The notes: generated by a model not told the origin, from the sequence alone. A stretch of 64,000 bases of DNA from Candidatus Vicinibacter affinis (GCA_016714365.1 JADJNH010000005.1:844501-908500); one strand, 5' to 3'; positions 10,677-20,059 are shown, counted from the first letter of the stretch. Program-made: numbers and translations.

Positions 10677-12935
10677 GTGTTTTTTATACGATTAAAAGTG
10701 AGCGTTTTAAAATACCTGTGTTTCTATACTGGAGGTGGATTTTTTTCCATTAGAAAAAGTTTATTTCTGTTTTCATATTTTACCTATTGTGTTTTTGTCT
10801 TGCAAGGGAATTCGTTTTATTTTGATTTAAAGAATTCTCCTGAAATTGTCACTCATAATTTACAAGTTTCAAGTTTAGGTAATTTCGTTTGGGAGGATAT
10901 GAATGGCAATGGAATTCAGGATCCCTCTGAGAATGGTTTGAATGGAATTCGAGTAGTGCTGGAGGATACAACCGGAGCTCAGATTTCAAGTATATTTACG
11001 AGTAATGGTGGTTCCCAAAACAGGCCAGGTTATTATCAATTTGGCAATTTAACCCCTGGTGTATATCAGCTTCGTTTTGTCATACCACTCTTATTTAAGT
11101 TTACCAAAAGGGATGCTGGAGGAAATGATTATTTTGATTCAGATGTGGATACGGTTACAGGATTAATTAAACCCATCATTCTGGAGGAGGGTGAGCAGAA
11201 ATTTAATTTGGATGCAGGATTAATAAAAACCGCAAGTTTAGGAAATTATGTGTGGCTGGATAGAAATGGAAATGGAATTCAAGAGTTTACAGAATCAGGA
11301 TTGAATGGTATACCTGTCCAGTTATTTAATGAGCAAGGAATTTTATTGGGGGTTAAGAGCACCACGGTTAATCCAAATACTGGATCGAATGGTTGGTATG
11401 AATTTACACAGGTAATACCAGGTAAATATTATTTATCGATTACACCACCTCCGGCATTTGGTTTTATTCCTACCATTCCAAACAATACAATTGAAACACT
11501 TGATTCTGATATCACTGGTGCATTTGGGCCCTTTACTACTGATTTAATTTCCCTGGCATCCGGACAAAACTTTAATGACTTGGATGGAGGATTTTATCAG
11601 GACAATTCAATTGGTGATTATGTGTGGGAGGATGTAAATCTTGATGGGATCCAAGATGCGAATGAAACTGGTTTGAATGGGATAATGGTTAGTTTATGGG
11701 ATGCTTTCAGCAAGAATATGATAGATCAACAACTTACAAGAAATCACCCATCTTCAGGAAAGGCTGGATATTATTTATTTGATAATTTGAGAATTGGAAC
11801 CTATTTTATTAAAGTGGAGCTTCCGAAGTCATATGTTTGGACTACTTCTAATCAAAAGTCAGATTTATTAGATTCTGACATTGACGAAACAAATGGTCCA
11901 AACACCACAGGAAATTATTTTGTGGGAGGCAATAATCATAATTTAACAGTGGATGCGGGTATGGTCAAAGGCGTAAAAGTAGGGAATTATGTGTGGAACG
12001 ATACCGGCATAGGTAACACCGGAATGGGTGTGGGTGCATTGAATGGGAAGCAAGACCTGGGTGAGCTACCTCAGCAAAATGTTACCATCTACTTGAGGCA
12101 ATACAACAGTGCTAAAGTTTGGAGAACACAATCGGATTCTAACGGTCTTTATCTTTTTTATGTCAAGCCGAATAGTGGAAGTTATTTCCTAGAGTTTGAA
12201 ATTGGTTCGCAATATGCATTTACCACAAGTGATTACAACAACAATGTTGATGATGTAAATGACAGTGATGTCAATGGGGCAAATGGGATGAGAACCACTC
12301 CCACATTTTATGTGGACAGTTTGGATGATTTAAAATGGGATGCTGGCATTTATTTGAAATCACTTCCACTTGAACTTGTCAGTTTCAATGGAATTCAGAA
12401 TTTAAATATTATTGAATTAAATTGGGAAACACTCAATGAATTTAATACCAGTCATTTTGAAGTAGAGAGAAAATCTAAAACAGGAAGTAAATTTATTTCG
12501 ATTGGGCGAGTTGAAGCAAAGAATAATACTATTCAAGCCTGCAATTATTCCTTTGAGGATCGCCAAATTATTGAAGAAGACATTTATTTCTACCGGTTAA
12601 AAATGGTTGATCAAAATCAATCATATAGCTATAGTGATATCATTTCGGTAGTTTTTCAAAATAATAAATCCAATAAAGGATTGAAGATTAATATATATCC
12701 TAATCCAATAAGCGGAAATTTAAATTTGGAATTATTTACTGAGCGGAATGATGAAGTTGGATATTCAATTTTCGATGTAAGTGGATTCAAATTGATTGAA
12801 GGTAAATTTCCAATTAACGGATCCTCTTCTCAAAAAATACAGTTAGACCTAAGATCTTTTGAACCAGGCTTATATCTTATTAAAGTGAGTAACAGTGCTG
12901 AGCAAAAGATTTATAAAATACAATTCACTCATTAA
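10677..12935 (+). CDS. SdrD-B repeat protein with T9SS sorting tail
   Basis: A 752-residue surface protein with four SdrD-B-like (prealbumin-fold) domains starting near residues 65, 185, 311 and 434, each opening with a GNFVWEDMNGNGIQD-type loop that resembles calcium-binding sites. A fibronectin-like segment (about 563-665, starting LPLELVSF) and a T9SS type A tail (INIYPNP, about 676 onward) follow. It closely resembles the C-terminal third of the upstream giant adhesin, so the two probably arose by duplication. There is no ATG before the first domain. The GTG at 10677 gives a basic start plus a hydrophobic segment that would serve as signal peptide, but the exact start is uncertain. A terminator on each side suggests it is transcribed alone. 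Confidence 0.8.
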   Translation: MFFIRLKVSVLKYLCFYTGGGFFSIRKSLFLFSYFTYCVFVLQGNSFYFDLKNSPEIVTHNLQVSSLGNFVWEDMNGNGIQDPSENGLNGIRVVLEDTTGAQISSIFTSNGGSQNRPGYYQFGNLTPGVYQLRFVIPLLFKFTKRDAGGNDYFDSDVDTVTGLIKPIILEEGEQKFNLDAGLIKTASLGNYVWLDRNGNGIQEFTESGLNGIPVQLFNEQGILLGVKSTTVNPNTGSNGWYEFTQVIPGKYYLSITPPPAFGFIPTIPNNTIETLDSDITGAFGPFTTDLISLASGQNFNDLDGGFYQDNSIGDYVWEDVNLDGIQDANETGLNGIMVSLWDAFSKNMIDQQLTRNHPSSGKAGYYLFDNLRIGTYFIKVELPKSYVWTTSNQKSDLLDSDIDETNGPNTTGNYFVGGNNHNLTVDAGMVKGVKVGNYVWNDTGIGNTGMGVGALNGKQDLGELPQQNVTIYLRQYNSAKVWRTQSDSNGLYLFYVKPNSGSYFLEFEIGSQYAFTTSDYNNNVDDVNDSDVNGANGMRTTPTFYVDSLDDLKWDAGIYLKSLPLELVSFNGIQNLNIIELNWETLNEFNTSHFEVERKSKTGSKFISIGRVEAKNNTIQACNYSFEDRQIIEEDIYFYRLKMVDQNQSYSYSDIISVVFQNNKSNKGLKINIYPNPISGNLNLELFTERNDEVGYSIFDVSGFKLIEGKFPINGSSSQKIQLDLRSFEPGLYLIKVSNSAEQKIYKIQFTH

Positions 12936-12949
12936 TAATTTCTAATTTG

Positions 12950-12980
12950 AAACCTCTCATCATTCGGTGAGAGGTTTTTC
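12950..12980 (+). terminator. Terminator after the SdrD-B protein gene
   Basis: AAACCTCTCA (12950-12959) pairs with TGAGAGGTTT (12968-12977) around an 8-base loop and runs into five T. It starts 14 bp after the stop codon. Confidence 0.85.
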
Positions 12981-13319
12981 CATTTTTGCATAATGCAATT
13001 GAACTTTCCAAAATAACAAATAATTGTTATTGTTACTTTTTTAACTGGCAATGTTTTAGACTGGCCAATATTTTTTAGAGGAGTTTAAATTCGCATAAAA
13101 TTAAATTGAATATCTTTTTGCACTTATTATTTAATTGGGGTAATGACCTAATGAAAAATAGTATGAGATGCAAATTGTTTTTTGTTTAAATTCGGTGGTT
13201 ATGTTTTCTTAATTTATTCAATTCATGAAGTCTTTGTTCAATTTTTAGTATAAAAGTATTTGGCTTTAGCTAAAGCTTTCTATATTCACCCGATTTATTG
13301 ATTAACCAAAAATTTCGCT
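12981..13319. other. AT-rich intergenic region upstream of nhaD
   Basis: No coding frame or stable structure is seen. The last 70 bases contain an AGTATTTG element at about 13255, an imperfect match to the Bacteroidota -7 box, which may drive the antiporter gene. Confidence 0.35.
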
Positions 13320-14594
13320 ATGGTATTTGCTATATTGTTCAGCTTTATTTTGGGTTATGTACTGATAGTGCTTGAGTCCCCACTGAAAATCGACAAAGCC
13401 GTATCTGGGATATTGACCGGAATAATTTGTTGGGTGTTTGTTGCTATGGCTCCCGAGCTTGTTGAATCAGGGATGACTCCTGAGTCTGAGGTAGGACATC
13501 ATTTAGGTGGGATAGCCCAGATACTTCTATTCCTGATTGGTGCCATGACAATTGTGGAATTGGTGGATGCGCACAAGGGATTTAACCTGCTGTCTGATCT
13601 GATCAAGACTAAAAAAAAGTCCACCTTATTGATTTTGGTGTCGGTCATTACCTTTTTTCTTTCAGCTGTTTTGGACAATCTGACCACTACCATCGTAATG
13701 ATTTCGTTGATTCGTAAATTGGTACCAGACCAGGAAAGCAGGAAGTGGTTTGCAGGATTTATCATTATCGCGGCGAATGCAGGAGGTGCCTGGTCCCCGC
13801 TTGGCGATGTTACCACCACCATGCTTTGGATTGGGGAGAAGGTGAGCTCCATCGAATTAGTGAAGTTGGTTTTTATTCCATCTGTTTTATGCCTTGCTGT
13901 ACCACTGGCCATTGCAATACTTTTTACCAATCACTTCAAGGGGCCTGTGGTTGCTCAGGAAAGAGATCATGACCACATTTTGGGATCCAGTCGCTTTATG
14001 TTGATTACCGGTATATTGGCTTTATTGTCCGTGCCGGTGTTTAAATTATTAACTCATCTGCCTCCTTTTATGGGAATGATGCTGGCACTTTCAGTGGTGT
14101 GGTTAATTTCAGAATTTGTTGATCCAAAAATGGATAATTTTCATGTGGAGGACAGGCATAAACTGACTGCCAGATATGCACTTTCCAGAATCGAAATTCC
14201 CGGAATACTTTTTTTCTTTGGAATCCTTACCGCAGTGGCTGCCTTACAGTCTGTAGGCCTGTTGACAGTACTTGCGACCGGATTGGATGCTGTATTAGGG
14301 AACTATAATTACGTGGCCATTATGTTGGGTGTTTTGTCAGCAGTCATCGACAATGTGCCTTTGGTAGCTGCTTCTATGGGCATGTATTCCTTACCGGAGG
14401 ATCATGGATTTTGGCATTTTATCGCTTATGCAGCAGGGACTGGAGGCTCCATGTTGATCATAGGATCTGCTGCCGGGGTAGCAGCCATGGGAATGGAAAA
14501 TCTTCAGTTCATGTGGTATTTAAAGCGAATTGGTGGATTGGCGGCTCTAGGTTTTATAGCCGGATCTTTATGGCTGCTTTTGGTTGGAGCATGA
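13320..14594 (+). CDS. nhaD: NhaD-type Na+/H+ antiporter
   Basis: A 424-residue polytopic inner-membrane protein with about ten to twelve hydrophobic helices. It carries the signatures of the NhaD branch of the ion transporter superfamily: LDNLTTTIVMISLIRKL (around residue 120), NAGGAWSPLGDVTTTMLWI (around 155) and a second VIDNVPLVAASMGMY motif near the C-terminus; the Asn/Asp residues in these discontinuous helices are thought to carry the ions. Family members exchange cytoplasmic Na+ or Li+ for protons and help with salt and alkaline pH. The ATG at 13320 starts directly in the first helix and the length is usual for the family. It stands alone, with gaps on both sides. Confidence 0.88.
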   Translation: MVFAILFSFILGYVLIVLESPLKIDKAVSGILTGIICWVFVAMAPELVESGMTPESEVGHHLGGIAQILLFLIGAMTIVELVDAHKGFNLLSDLIKTKKKSTLLILVSVITFFLSAVLDNLTTTIVMISLIRKLVPDQESRKWFAGFIIIAANAGGAWSPLGDVTTTMLWIGEKVSSIELVKLVFIPSVLCLAVPLAIAILFTNHFKGPVVAQERDHDHILGSSRFMLITGILALLSVPVFKLLTHLPPFMGMMLALSVVWLISEFVDPKMDNFHVEDRHKLTARYALSRIEIPGILFFFGILTAVAALQSVGLLTVLATGLDAVLGNYNYVAIMLGVLSAVIDNVPLVAASMGMYSLPEDHGFWHFIAYAAGTGGSMLIIGSAAGVAAMGMENLQFMWYLKRIGGLAALGFIAGSLWLLLVGA

Positions 14595-15088
14595 GATATG
14601 AATTTTTATTTTTACAGAGAACGGTTGATAATTGTACAAAAGTTTTAGTAATAAGAGGGATTTGAAGAACTTTTAGTCAAAAGGATTCAACAGATTGTAT
14701 TAACCCTGATGAATTTACAATCTACTCCAGTGGTAGTTTGAAAGAGAAGGCAAAATTCAAATCATAACTCAACTAAACTTTAATAGTACCTTCAAAAAGG
14801 AGTTGCTTTTTGGTAATAGACAATCATATTTTCTAAGCAATTTCGTCCAATTAATTTTTTTTTAAAATCACCACCCTTTCCTTATAGGAAAAGAAGGAAG
14901 GTTAATGCTTAAATTTAAAAATCAATTAAATAAACAAAATGGGTTATGGAATTCTATAAATAATATGAATGGTTGTCATATTGACCCATGACTTTGATCA
15001 TGTTTATGTTTATAAGTTGGACATACCTTAGGATTTCATTCAATTATCTGGTTTTTGAGTGTTATTCGTAAATTATAAAAACAAAAAT
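14595..15088. other. Intergenic gap before the haem lipoprotein operon
   Basis: About 490 AT-rich bases without a convincing gene. A TACCTTAG element around 15024, about 65 bp before the ATG at 15089, is one base off the Bacteroidota -7 consensus and is a candidate promoter for the downstream operon. No terminator for nhaD could be identified. Confidence 0.35.
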
Positions 15089-16435
15089 ATGAAACTGTTT
15101 AAAAGTCTAAATTTCTGGGTGGTTTCCACCATTTTGCTCCTGATTGGGTACGCGATTAGTTGTACAAAAACCGATCAGGTATTGGATTCAGGGGCTACGT
15201 CTACGAACGAGTTGCTTTCTTTAAAAACTTCCACGGCGCCTTCCATTGACGGATCGATAGATGCTTCATGGGAGAAGGCGACGAAGTTAAATTTCACTGC
15301 TACGGTGCCAGATCCGGGCAATAACCTTTTTAGTGGGTATATCAATGAAGGTTATAAAGGGACTCTTCGTTCGATGTATGATAATGATTATATTTATTTT
15401 TTGGCAGAGATAGTGGACGCTGAAAAAAGTGTAAAATCAGCACCCTGGTATTTTAATCCCACTACTAAGAGATGGGCACAAGAGCCAACCGCAAGAACCT
15501 TTAATTCAAGTGGTGTATTGACACGTGAGGGATGGGGAGAAGACAAGTTGGCATTTCTATGGAACATAGACAACTCTACTGCAAAGTTTAACTCACAAAC
15601 TTGTTACGCCAGTTGTCATGTTTTCACACCATATGTAGACTATTCTGTTACACCTGCAGTTCCAAAATCAAATGCCAGTAGTGGTAACCATTACACCAAT
15701 GGGGTAAATGAAAAATTGGACCAATGGTGGTTGCATCCTAACAGAGGTTTTTTCTTTGACAACATGGATGATAATTATCAAGATTGGGCTGGAGGTCCTG
15801 CAGTAACAAATTTAGTAGGAGGATCAGGGAATGGTAGACATTTTGATGATTTAGTAGTGTCAGGGGCTTCAACAACTTGGCCATTTGCCCCAAGCTATAC
15901 CTCCGATGCAACTCAAGGATCTTTTAACAATAGACAAAATTTGAAGTTGGATGATACCGGTTCCGTTGTCACAGTTCCTTTATGGGTAGTGCCAAATGAG
16001 AGCAATTATGATTTCATAAAGGGTACTGACACTTTATCAGGAGGGAGAGCTGTAAAAATTACCAGTGTTAGTTCAACAGGAGTATTGACTTATGCAGGTG
16101 GCACAATAGACCCAGGTGTAGGAACAGATTATCAAAGAATAGGAGATCCAGTGACCGGTGGAATTGGGGCAAAAAGTATTCCTGGGGTGATCATTACTCC
16201 GGTGTTAAGAGGTAGAGCAGACATTAATTGTGTTTCCATTTTTACAGGATCTGGTTGGATTTATGAGTTTAAAAGACTCTTAAAAACAAGTGATGTTTTG
16301 AAACAAGACATTGATTTTACCAAAGGAAAAGATGGAGATCAATTGGTTGACCAACCTTTTGGAGTAGCTATTTTCAACAAATCAAATTATCAACATGCAA
16401 TTAAGCCAAATTTGCTTTTGAAATTTGAAAAGTAG
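15089..16435 (+). CDS. Ethylbenzene-dehydrogenase-like haem-binding lipoprotein
   Basis: A 448-residue exported protein. The N-terminus (MKLFKSLNFWVVSTILLLIG, then AISC) is a lipoprotein signal with the lipid-bearing Cys near residue 25. The body begins with an APSIDGSIDASWEKATKL segment, the usual start of the EB_dh/cytochrome c-552-like beta-sandwich, followed by YIYFLAEIVDAEKS and GWGEDKLAFLWNID. It contains one CYASCH motif (C172, C176, H177), a CX3CH variant of the haem c site. The likely role is a periplasm-facing electron carrier or haem-binding subunit; substrate unknown. An upstream GTG at 15059 would add ten residues that do not belong to a signal peptide, so the ATG at 15089 is preferred. 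It leads a three-gene operon with a small cytochrome and a DUF5777 protein. Confidence 0.75.
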   Translation: MKLFKSLNFWVVSTILLLIGYAISCTKTDQVLDSGATSTNELLSLKTSTAPSIDGSIDASWEKATKLNFTATVPDPGNNLFSGYINEGYKGTLRSMYDNDYIYFLAEIVDAEKSVKSAPWYFNPTTKRWAQEPTARTFNSSGVLTREGWGEDKLAFLWNIDNSTAKFNSQTCYASCHVFTPYVDYSVTPAVPKSNASSGNHYTNGVNEKLDQWWLHPNRGFFFDNMDDNYQDWAGGPAVTNLVGGSGNGRHFDDLVVSGASTTWPFAPSYTSDATQGSFNNRQNLKLDDTGSVVTVPLWVVPNESNYDFIKGTDTLSGGRAVKITSVSSTGVLTYAGGTIDPGVGTDYQRIGDPVTGGIGAKSIPGVIITPVLRGRADINCVSIFTGSGWIYEFKRLLKTSDVLKQDIDFTKGKDGDQLVDQPFGVAIFNKSNYQHAIKPNLLLKFEK

Positions 16436-16470
16436 TTTTCAACTGTTCGCTTAATTTTAAAAACAAAAAC

Positions 16471-16872
16471 ATGTCAAAAAGTAGAATAGTTCTATCCTTT
16501 GGGGTCGTAGCTTTCATCGCTTGTTGTCTGCCCGGATGTTATAAAGTGACCACTTTCATTGAAAATAATGGGACTGAAGTTACAGAGGTGGTTAGTTTGA
16601 CCAAGGATATTCAGCCTGTTTTCAATAACAGCTGCGGTATTAGCGGTTGTCACAATTCTGGTGGCATCAAACCAAACCTTTCAGAGGGCAATTCATATAA
16701 TTCCATTGCAAATGGAGGCTATTTGAACATTGGTTCTCCCGAGGCAAGTGTCCTGTATCTTTGGTTGGCCGGTAAGGGTTCTACCCCAATGCCTCCTTCC
16801 GGAACTCAGAACCCTTCAAATATCAATCAACTTGTATTAGCCTGGATCAAACAAGGCGCTAACAACAATTAA
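16471..16872 (+). CDS. Small c-type cytochrome-like lipoprotein (CX4CH)
   Basis: A 133-residue lipoprotein with signal sequence and lipobox (CCLPGC, Cys near residue 24). The mature part holds CGISGCH (C55, C60, H61), a haem c site with four residues between the cysteines instead of two, and a later MPPSG motif whose Met107 is a good candidate for the distal haem ligand. This pattern is found in Bacteroidota cytochrome-c-domain lipoproteins. The expected role is one-electron transfer on the periplasmic side of a membrane. It lies 35 bp after the haem lipoprotein gene and 6 bp before the DUF5777 gene, so the three are probably co-transcribed and act together. Confidence 0.75.
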   Translation: MSKSRIVLSFGVVAFIACCLPGCYKVTTFIENNGTEVTEVVSLTKDIQPVFNNSCGISGCHNSGGIKPNLSEGNSYNSIANGGYLNIGSPEASVLYLWLAGKGSTPMPPSGTQNPSNINQLVLAWIKQGANNN

Positions 16873-16878
16873 ACTATT

Positions 16879-17790
16879 ATGAAAAACTATCAATATTATT
16901 CATCAAAAATCATGCAAACAAGCCGTGTATTAATGCTGGTCTTGTTATGTTTTTCCTTGAAGGCTCAGGAAGAGACTCAAGGAATGGAGCCAGGAAGCCA
17001 AAAAGCAAAACTGGTAAAAAATACTTTTGAAAGCAATTGGATATTAGACAATCAAAGTGTGATGGTTCCCATTAAGGGTACTTTAGAAATGGATATACAA
17101 CATCGATTTGGTGTGGTAAACAACGGGTATGATGATTTTTATGGAGTCTTTGCGCCTTCAAATATCCGGCTTGGTTTCAGTTATACTTTTATTGAGAATT
17201 TACAATTGGGATTTGGTCTGACAAAGGAAAGACTCCAGTGGGATTTCAATGCAAAGTATGCCTTGTTTAGGCAAGCTGAATCAGGAGGTTGGCCGTTTAG
17301 TTTGACTTATTTTGGAAATTTCGTGGTGGATACCAGAGGAAAAGAAAATTTTGTCACAGGTACAGACCGTCTTTCCTATTTCAATCAACTGATTTTTGCC
17401 CGCAAACTAACGGATCGAATTTCTATCCAAGTTGCACCCAGTCTTTCCCATTTCAACAATGTGGAAGGGTATAAAGATGCAGAAGGGAATATTCAAAAAA
17501 AGTTGGAGAACGATCATTTTGCCATTGCTTTTAGTGGAAGATTCAAATTGACAGAAAGCATGAGCATTTTGTTAAATTATGATCAGCCATTGACTACCCA
17601 TCCTTTGAACAATCCTCATCCAAACATCAATTTTGGGTTAGAGTTTGTGACAAGTGCGCATGCATTTGAAGTGTTTGCAGGAAATTATTATGGTATCGTT
17701 CCTCAGAGTAATAATTTATTCAACAAGAATGATTACACCGAGGGAGATTTTCTGATCGGATTTAATATTACTCGCTTGTGGAATTATTAA
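16879..17790 (+). CDS. DUF5777 family beta-barrel envelope protein
   Basis: A 303-residue protein with an N-terminal signal peptide (hydrophobic core VLMLVLLCFSLKAQ) and a body rich in alternating aromatic and polar strands, as in outer-membrane barrels. The GTLEMDIQHRFGVVNNGYDD stretch and the APSNIRLGFSYTFIENLQLG stretch match the pattern of DUF5777, found in Bacteroidota next to EB_dh-like and small cytochrome genes. Function is unknown; the context suggests an outer-membrane partner of the haem proteins. It is the last gene of the operon, 6 bp after the cytochrome gene, and is followed by a terminator hairpin at 17936. Confidence 0.72.
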   Translation: MKNYQYYSSKIMQTSRVLMLVLLCFSLKAQEETQGMEPGSQKAKLVKNTFESNWILDNQSVMVPIKGTLEMDIQHRFGVVNNGYDDFYGVFAPSNIRLGFSYTFIENLQLGFGLTKERLQWDFNAKYALFRQAESGGWPFSLTYFGNFVVDTRGKENFVTGTDRLSYFNQLIFARKLTDRISIQVAPSLSHFNNVEGYKDAEGNIQKKLENDHFAIAFSGRFKLTESMSILLNYDQPLTTHPLNNPHPNINFGLEFVTSAHAFEVFAGNYYGIVPQSNNLFNKNDYTEGDFLIGFNITRLWNY

Positions 17791-17935
17791 TTGGAGTTTT
17801 GCTAAAATTATCCTGTAAATGATTTCTACTGATCTTAATCTGAAGTAAATATTTGGGAGAATTAAATATTTTAATTTAGCTGAACTTAAAGAACAGAAAT
17901 CCAATATACAGTTTTCATAAGAAAGTTTAAAATGG

Positions 17936-17975
17936 AATTGCGGAAGGTGCCAGTTGTGCCTTCCGTAATTTTTTA
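17936..17975 (+). terminator. Terminator after the haem lipoprotein operon
   Basis: CGGAAGG (17941-17947) pairs with CCTTCCG (17959-17965); the stem extends through flanking AATT(G)/(T)AATT and ends in six T. It lies 150 bp after the DUF5777 stop, so the operon would have a long 3' end. Confidence 0.7.
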
Positions 17976-18079
17976 GTGATTAGGAGTTGGTCAAGTATAG
18001 GATATGTTAAAAATCAATTTATTTCTGTTTTTTTCGATTTAAGTTCTAATTTTAGGTTCACAATTATAAAAATTGATTC

Positions 18080-18835
18080 ATGGCATTTAAAAATCCATTT
18101 CAACTTAAGACAGGATCCAGTCCATTATTGAGGGAGTCAGTACTGACCAATCAAGACAATCTGGGAGATGTAATTGGTACAGAGCGCATGACTGTCAGTG
18201 GGGCAATCAACAGATCACTGATACTTGGATTTATTTTAGTGGTTACCTCCTGCATTTCATATGTAATGCCCAGCACTATTTTTTTGTGGATAGGAATTAT
18301 CGGGGGGTTGATTTGTGTGATTGCAGCGGCATTTAAAACACAATGGTCTCCCATTTTGGCACCTTTATACGTGGCCTTTGAGGGACTTTTTGTTGGCGCG
18401 GTATCGTTTATGTATGCCAGTTTGTTTAATGGAATAGTTTTTCAGGCAGTGTCGCTTACGCTGGCTGTATTTTTTCTGATGTTATTTCTGTACAAGTCAG
18501 GAATCATAAAAGTGAATGATACATTCAGATCGGTTATCATTGGTGCTACCGGGGCGATTGCTTTGGTTTATTTGGTGTCGATAGTGCTTGGATTTTTTAA
18601 TATACAAGTCCCTTTTATTTTTGGCAACGGTTTATTTGGAATTGGCTTCAGTGTTTTGGTCGTAGGCATTGCAGCATTTAACCTTATGCTGGACTTTGAC
18701 TTTTTTGACAAGGGAGAATCAGCAGGTCTTCCGAAATACATGGAATGGTATGCTGCCATGGGACTTTGGGTGACTCTGATTTGGTTGTATCTGGAGATGC
18801 TCAGGCTGTTGTCCAAATTGTCCAGTAGGGATTAA
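18080..18835 (+). CDS. Bax inhibitor-1/YccA-like membrane protein
   Basis: A 251-residue protein with a polar N-terminal tail (about 45 residues) followed by seven hydrophobic helices. It fits the bacterial Bax1-I-like family (PF12811 type): MTVSGAINRSLILGFILV at the start of the membrane domain, a central APLYVAFEGLFVGAVS stretch, and AAFNLMLDFDFFDKGESAG with LPKYMEWYAAMGLWVTLIWLY near the end. The conserved acidic residues in the late helices are those linked to pH-sensitive calcium leak in homologues. Physiological role in this organism is unknown. It stands alone and faces the minus-strand rnhB pair. Confidence 0.85.
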   Translation: MAFKNPFQLKTGSSPLLRESVLTNQDNLGDVIGTERMTVSGAINRSLILGFILVVTSCISYVMPSTIFLWIGIIGGLICVIAAAFKTQWSPILAPLYVAFEGLFVGAVSFMYASLFNGIVFQAVSLTLAVFFLMLFLYKSGIIKVNDTFRSVIIGATGAIALVYLVSIVLGFFNIQVPFIFGNGLFGIGFSVLVVGIAAFNLMLDFDFFDKGESAGLPKYMEWYAAMGLWVTLIWLYLEMLRLLSKLSSRD

Positions 18836-18886
18836 ATAGTTTCTGTAAAACCGGAACATTTTGTAGAAATTACTTACCAACAGATT

Positions 18887-19396
18887 TTAGTTACGGTTCT
18901 GTAATTTGTCTAAAAATTCTTCCAGCCGATCAAAGTCGTAAATGCCGGTATGTTCTTCTTTTCCCGGGTTAAAAATCCAGCCCAATGCCTTTTCCGGAAA
19001 TGAATCTTGACCGTTAGAGACCGTAACCAAAGTTTGTGGCAACTCTTTTTCCTCTATGCGGTTCAGCAAGGAGTCATTGGTCAAAAAATGAACAGACATT
19101 TTGCTTCCATCTTCAATTTTAGGAATGGAGCCGGCATTAAGATTGAATGGTTCACAATTCAATAAAAGACCATCAAAAATCTGAAGAAATTCATACACAG
19201 CTTTCTTCTCTTCATCAACTGTGACGCCTATAATTCCGGGACCTTCCGTCCATTCTCTGAGTTGATTTACCAGCTTGTTTGCTTCCAGTTGGTTCATGCT
19301 GTCCAGATCCAGTGCCAGGAAATCAATTTCCCGGGCAGCAAGATACCGTGCGATGGTGAGGTCGGATACCGGAAATGCAATCAGCAGTTTTTTCAT
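18887..19396 (-). CDS. Hypothetical protein downstream of rnhB
   Basis: A 169-residue soluble protein I do not recognise. It has alternating strands and helices (KKLLIAFPVSDLTIARYLAA, DFLALDLDSMNQLEANKLVN, GIIGVTVDEEKKAVYEF), which recalls a partial TIM-barrel or a Rossmann-like layout, but no catalytic motif is apparent and no signal peptide is present. It starts three bases after the rnhB stop, so the two are almost certainly co-transcribed. That location does not establish a role in nucleic acid metabolism. Confidence 0.65.
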   Translation of the reverse strand: MKKLLIAFPVSDLTIARYLAAREIDFLALDLDSMNQLEANKLVNQLREWTEGPGIIGVTVDEEKKAVYEFLQIFDGLLLNCEPFNLNAGSIPKIEDGSKMSVHFLTNDSLLNRIEEKELPQTLVTVSNGQDSFPEKALGWIFNPGKEEHTGIYDFDRLEEFLDKLQNRN

Positions 19397-19399
19397 GAT

Positions 19400-20005
19400 T
19401 TAAAAAAGACTTTTGGATAAATCGGGTGCGCTTACTTTAAAACTTTTTCTATGATGATGAGAAGGGCCGTGTAAGAGGATCATGTTGCGGTGGAATTTTG
19501 TGGGATAAGCTTTATTTTGATTCCAGCCATACACAGGAAATTCTTCATGAAGCCTGATCATCATATCATCTCTGCTGGTTTTGGCGAGAATTGAAGCGGC
19601 AGCAATTGATTGATACAAGCTGTCACCTTTGATGATGGCAAGTTGTGCGATGTGTAGTATGGGTATGGTTTTGTTGCCATCCACGAGGATAAATTCAGGT
19701 TTGGGATTTAATTGCAAGACACAATTTGCCATGGCCTGCAGACTGGCCCGAAGAATGTTGAGCCGGTCAATTTCCCCGGGTGAAAGATCGCAAATAGCAT
19801 AGGCCAATGCCTTCTCTAAAATTTCGTCCCTGAGTTCTCTGCGATGGAGATCAGACAATTGTTTACTGTCATTGAGTCCTTTAATTGGCTTGTCCGGATC
19901 AAGCATTACGGCTGCTGCAACGACCGGTCCGGCAAGGCATCCCCTGCCCGCTTCGTCACATCCGGCTTCATATACATTTTTTTTATAATATGATTTGAGT
20001 TTCAC
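19400..20005 (-). CDS. rnhB: Ribonuclease HII
   Basis: A 201-residue enzyme that cuts the RNA strand of RNA-DNA hybrids and removes single ribonucleotides from DNA. It shows the RNase HII signatures: AGCDEAGRGCLAGPVVAAAV with the catalytic Asp-Glu pair near residue 14, FILVDGNK with a third acidic ligand, and KGDSLYQSIAAASILAKTSRD with the fourth Asp. The frame can be extended to 20071, but that would overlap the start of the divergent peptidase gene and adds an unrelated basic stretch; the GTG at 20005, right before the conserved region, is a better start. Length is usual for the family. It precedes the small hypothetical gene at 18887 by three bases. Confidence 0.93.
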   Translation of the reverse strand: MKLKSYYKKNVYEAGCDEAGRGCLAGPVVAAAVMLDPDKPIKGLNDSKQLSDLHRRELRDEILEKALAYAICDLSPGEIDRLNILRASLQAMANCVLQLNPKPEFILVDGNKTIPILHIAQLAIIKGDSLYQSIAAASILAKTSRDDMMIRLHEEFPVYGWNQNKAYPTKFHRNMILLHGPSHHHRKSFKVSAPDLSKSLF

Positions 20006-20006
20006 T

Positions 20007-20035
20007 TGTCTTTGTTCCCGAATTTTATATCTTTG
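20007..20035 (+). promoter_or_regulatory. Bacteroidota-type promoter for the M14 peptidase gene
   Basis: TATCTTTG at 20028-20035 matches the TAnnTTTG -7 box exactly. A weaker TTG at 20007-20009 lies 18 bases upstream at the expected -33 spacing. The start of transcription would be near 20042, leaving a leader of about 18 bases before the ATG at 20060. It occupies the short gap between divergent rnhB and the peptidase. Confidence 0.55.
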
Positions 20036-20059
20036 TGCCCGTAAAATTACGTGTATTCC

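Noticed and set aside
13499..13930. A 143-codon minus-strand frame
   Set aside because: It is opposite the NhaD antiporter and is explained by its codon pattern.
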